Origin: Planctomycetaceae bacterium
GTDB lineage: Bacteria > Planctomycetota > Planctomycetia > Planctomycetales > Planctomycetaceae
Length of the DNA stretch: 15,462 nucleotides
Reading direction: 5' to 3'
Assembly (NCBI GenBank): GCA_027000105.1
Contig: JALTOP010000272.1
Span: 1 to 15,462, forward strand
Below the pieces are notes generated by a model. That model saw only the letters and a program-made list of their open reading frames with translations, made no database searches and was not told where the DNA came from. The position numbers and the translations under genes are program-made. Shown here piece by piece: positions 14,820 through 15,462 of this stretch; the stretch's first letter is position 1, and each line of letters starts with the position of its first letter.

Positions 14820-14849
14820 GTCTCTTGTACGAGACGGGCACCACTGCCC
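14820..14849 (-). promoter_or_regulatory. Two adjacent hairpins in the PEP-CTERM gene leader
   Basis: On the minus strand GGGCA-GTGG-TGCCC (14836-14849) is followed without a gap by GTCTC-GTACAA-GAGAC (14820-14835), ending 11 bases before the AGGGGA ribosome site. Both stems are perfect 5-bp pairs. They could control translation or stabilise the mRNA. They do not match a riboswitch class that I know. An extended -10-like TGTTAAAAT (14932-14940) lies about 90 bases upstream. Confidence 0.4.
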
Positions 14850-15136
14850 CCCTCGATACCCGCAGCCTCAAAACTATCAAGTCTCTACCAGAAATGCAAT
14901 CGTCCAACAACAAAATTTAATCATTTTTCCTATTTTAACAAATTCACGGAGACGGGAGGAGGAAAAAGAGAGCGAAATCCAACGCGAATCACCGATCCGG
15001 TCATTGCTATCCGACAACTTGCCTTCTGAGCACTTGTCCATGGATTACGATAAAAATGAACATATCGTCTTAATGCGTTCATATACCGAGTGTGCTATGT
15101 TGGGAGTTTATTCGTGAAAGAATTTCTGCAAGAAAA
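14850..15136. other. Upstream region of the PEP-CTERM gene, no supported gene
   Basis: This AT-rich stretch contains short frames on both strands but none with a ribosome site or family likeness. The minus strand between 14881 and 14940 is A/T-rich (TTAAAATAGG, GATTAAATTTTG) and probably holds the PEP-CTERM promoter, but no well-spaced -35/-10 pair stands out. Confidence 0.4.
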
Positions 15137-15238
15137 ACCAGTTTGTGCTGGTATTCACGGTGCGTTACCGTGAGAGTGGCCGAGCCCTCGGCGTCGACCG
15201 GTAGACGGCCGACACCTCAACAAGAAAAGTGCCTTGTT
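15137..15238. ncRNA. Cluster of five consecutive hairpins, possible structured RNA
   Basis: Read on the plus strand: ACCAG/CTGGT (15137-15152), CACGGT/ACCGTG (15156-15172), GCCGA/TCGGC (15179-15192), GTCGACCG/CGGCCGAC with one A-C mismatch (15193-15213), and AACAAG/CTTGTT (15219-15238), the last followed by two more T. The stems can form on either strand. On the plus strand the last hairpin resembles a weak terminator; on the minus strand the cluster is the 3' region of the glycosyltransferase gene. No known RNA family was recognised, and calling it an RNA gene is an inference. Confidence 0.35.
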
Positions 15239-15261
15239 TTAACAGTGTTCATGATCGGTGA

Positions 15262-15462
15262 TCACGTAGCCGTTCTCAGCCGCTCTTGATTGAGAACCTG
15301 CTGATAACTTTCCACAAGTTTCTTTCCGGCAACCTGCCAGGTGAATTCACGTTCCACGAGTGCGGGGCCGTTCGAAGAAAGTCTCTGATGTAACGCTTCG
15401 TCGGTAAGAACTTCTTCCAGTTTGCAAGCAATGTTCGCCGGATTGAGTTCGCACTTTACTCC
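15262..15462 (-). CDS. Glycosyltransferase (GT4-like), C-terminal fragment
   Basis: Only the last 66 codons and the TGA stop are in the window; the gene continues beyond the right edge. The visible part, with NPANIACKLEEVLTDEALHQRLSSNG and then REFTWQVAGKKLVESYQQVL, is typical of the end of GT-B fold, family 4 glycosyltransferases. There a block on activating and counting chain units (residues per loop of -LEEVLTDEALHQRL-) is followed by a FTW...A..L...Y helix that folds back on the N-terminal domain. The catalytic and donor-sugar residues lie outside the window, so the sugar cannot be told. It is on the same strand as the exosortase locus and fits a role in polysaccharide assembly. The 466-base gap to the PEP-CTERM gene suggests a separate transcript. 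Confidence 0.75.
   Translation of the reverse strand, partial: GVKCELNPANIACKLEEVLTDEALHQRLSSNGPALVEREFTWQVAGKKLVESYQQVLNQERLRTAT

Noticed and set aside
15171..15213. Sequence GAGAGTGGCCGAG reminiscent of the start of a tRNA-Ser or tRNA-Leu
   Set aside because: No T-arm (GGTTCGAATCC-like), no proper 7-base anticodon loop and no matching acceptor stem; kept as a plain hairpin cluster.
14820..15238. Possible cyclic-di-GMP or other known riboswitch upstream of the PEP-CTERM gene
   Set aside because: Conserved bases of the classes that I can recall are not present on either strand.
1..15462. CRISPR array, insertion sequence or prophage
   Set aside because: No regularly spaced repeats, transposase motifs or paired terminal inverted repeats were seen.

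Overview
The window looks like a chromosomal segment from a planctomycete (Planctomycetota). Three things point there. One is a very large secreted PQQ-type propeller protein ending in a GCVCNYPLQTS-like motif. Another is an exosortase fused to an EpsI-like domain, next to a PEP-CTERM protein. The third is moderate G+C with compact genes on one strand. Every supported gene lies on the minus strand, so transcription runs from right to left. No rRNA, tRNA, insertion sequence, phage gene or CRISPR array was found.

Right block (about 6,900-15,462): a surface-polysaccharide and protein-sorting locus. In transcription order it holds the C-terminal end of a GT4-like glycosyltransferase, a secreted PEP-CTERM protein with its own terminator, an exosortase (probably XrtU) with an EpsI-like tail, a membrane-anchored TPR protein, a WcaF-type hexapeptide acyltransferase, and a Wzc-type tyrosine autokinase. 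The likely division of labour is that the kinase controls polymer length and export, the acyltransferase and glycosyltransferase build or decorate the polymer, and the exosortase processes PEP-CTERM proteins that end up in or on the matrix.

Left block (1-6,434): a metabolic cluster running thiolase, ThiF/MoeB-like protein, PQQ-propeller protein, Ldh_2-family protein (cut off by the window edge). A good extended -10 promoter precedes the thiolase. Two of the four proteins keep the family fold but have lost most recognisable catalytic residues: the ThiF-like protein and the Ldh_2-like protein. The propeller protein carries a degenerate methyltransferase-like domain between two propeller halves although it has an export signal.

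Intergenic regions hold the most unexplained structure. There is a run of five hairpins at 15,137-15,238. Two back-to-back hairpins sit in the PEP-CTERM gene leader. Short tandem duplications lie just upstream of the TPR gene and of the kinase gene, and a direct repeat lies in the thiolase leader. No wholly new system can be proven from this sequence alone; the strongest leads are the degenerate ThiF protein, the propeller fusion and the hairpin cluster.
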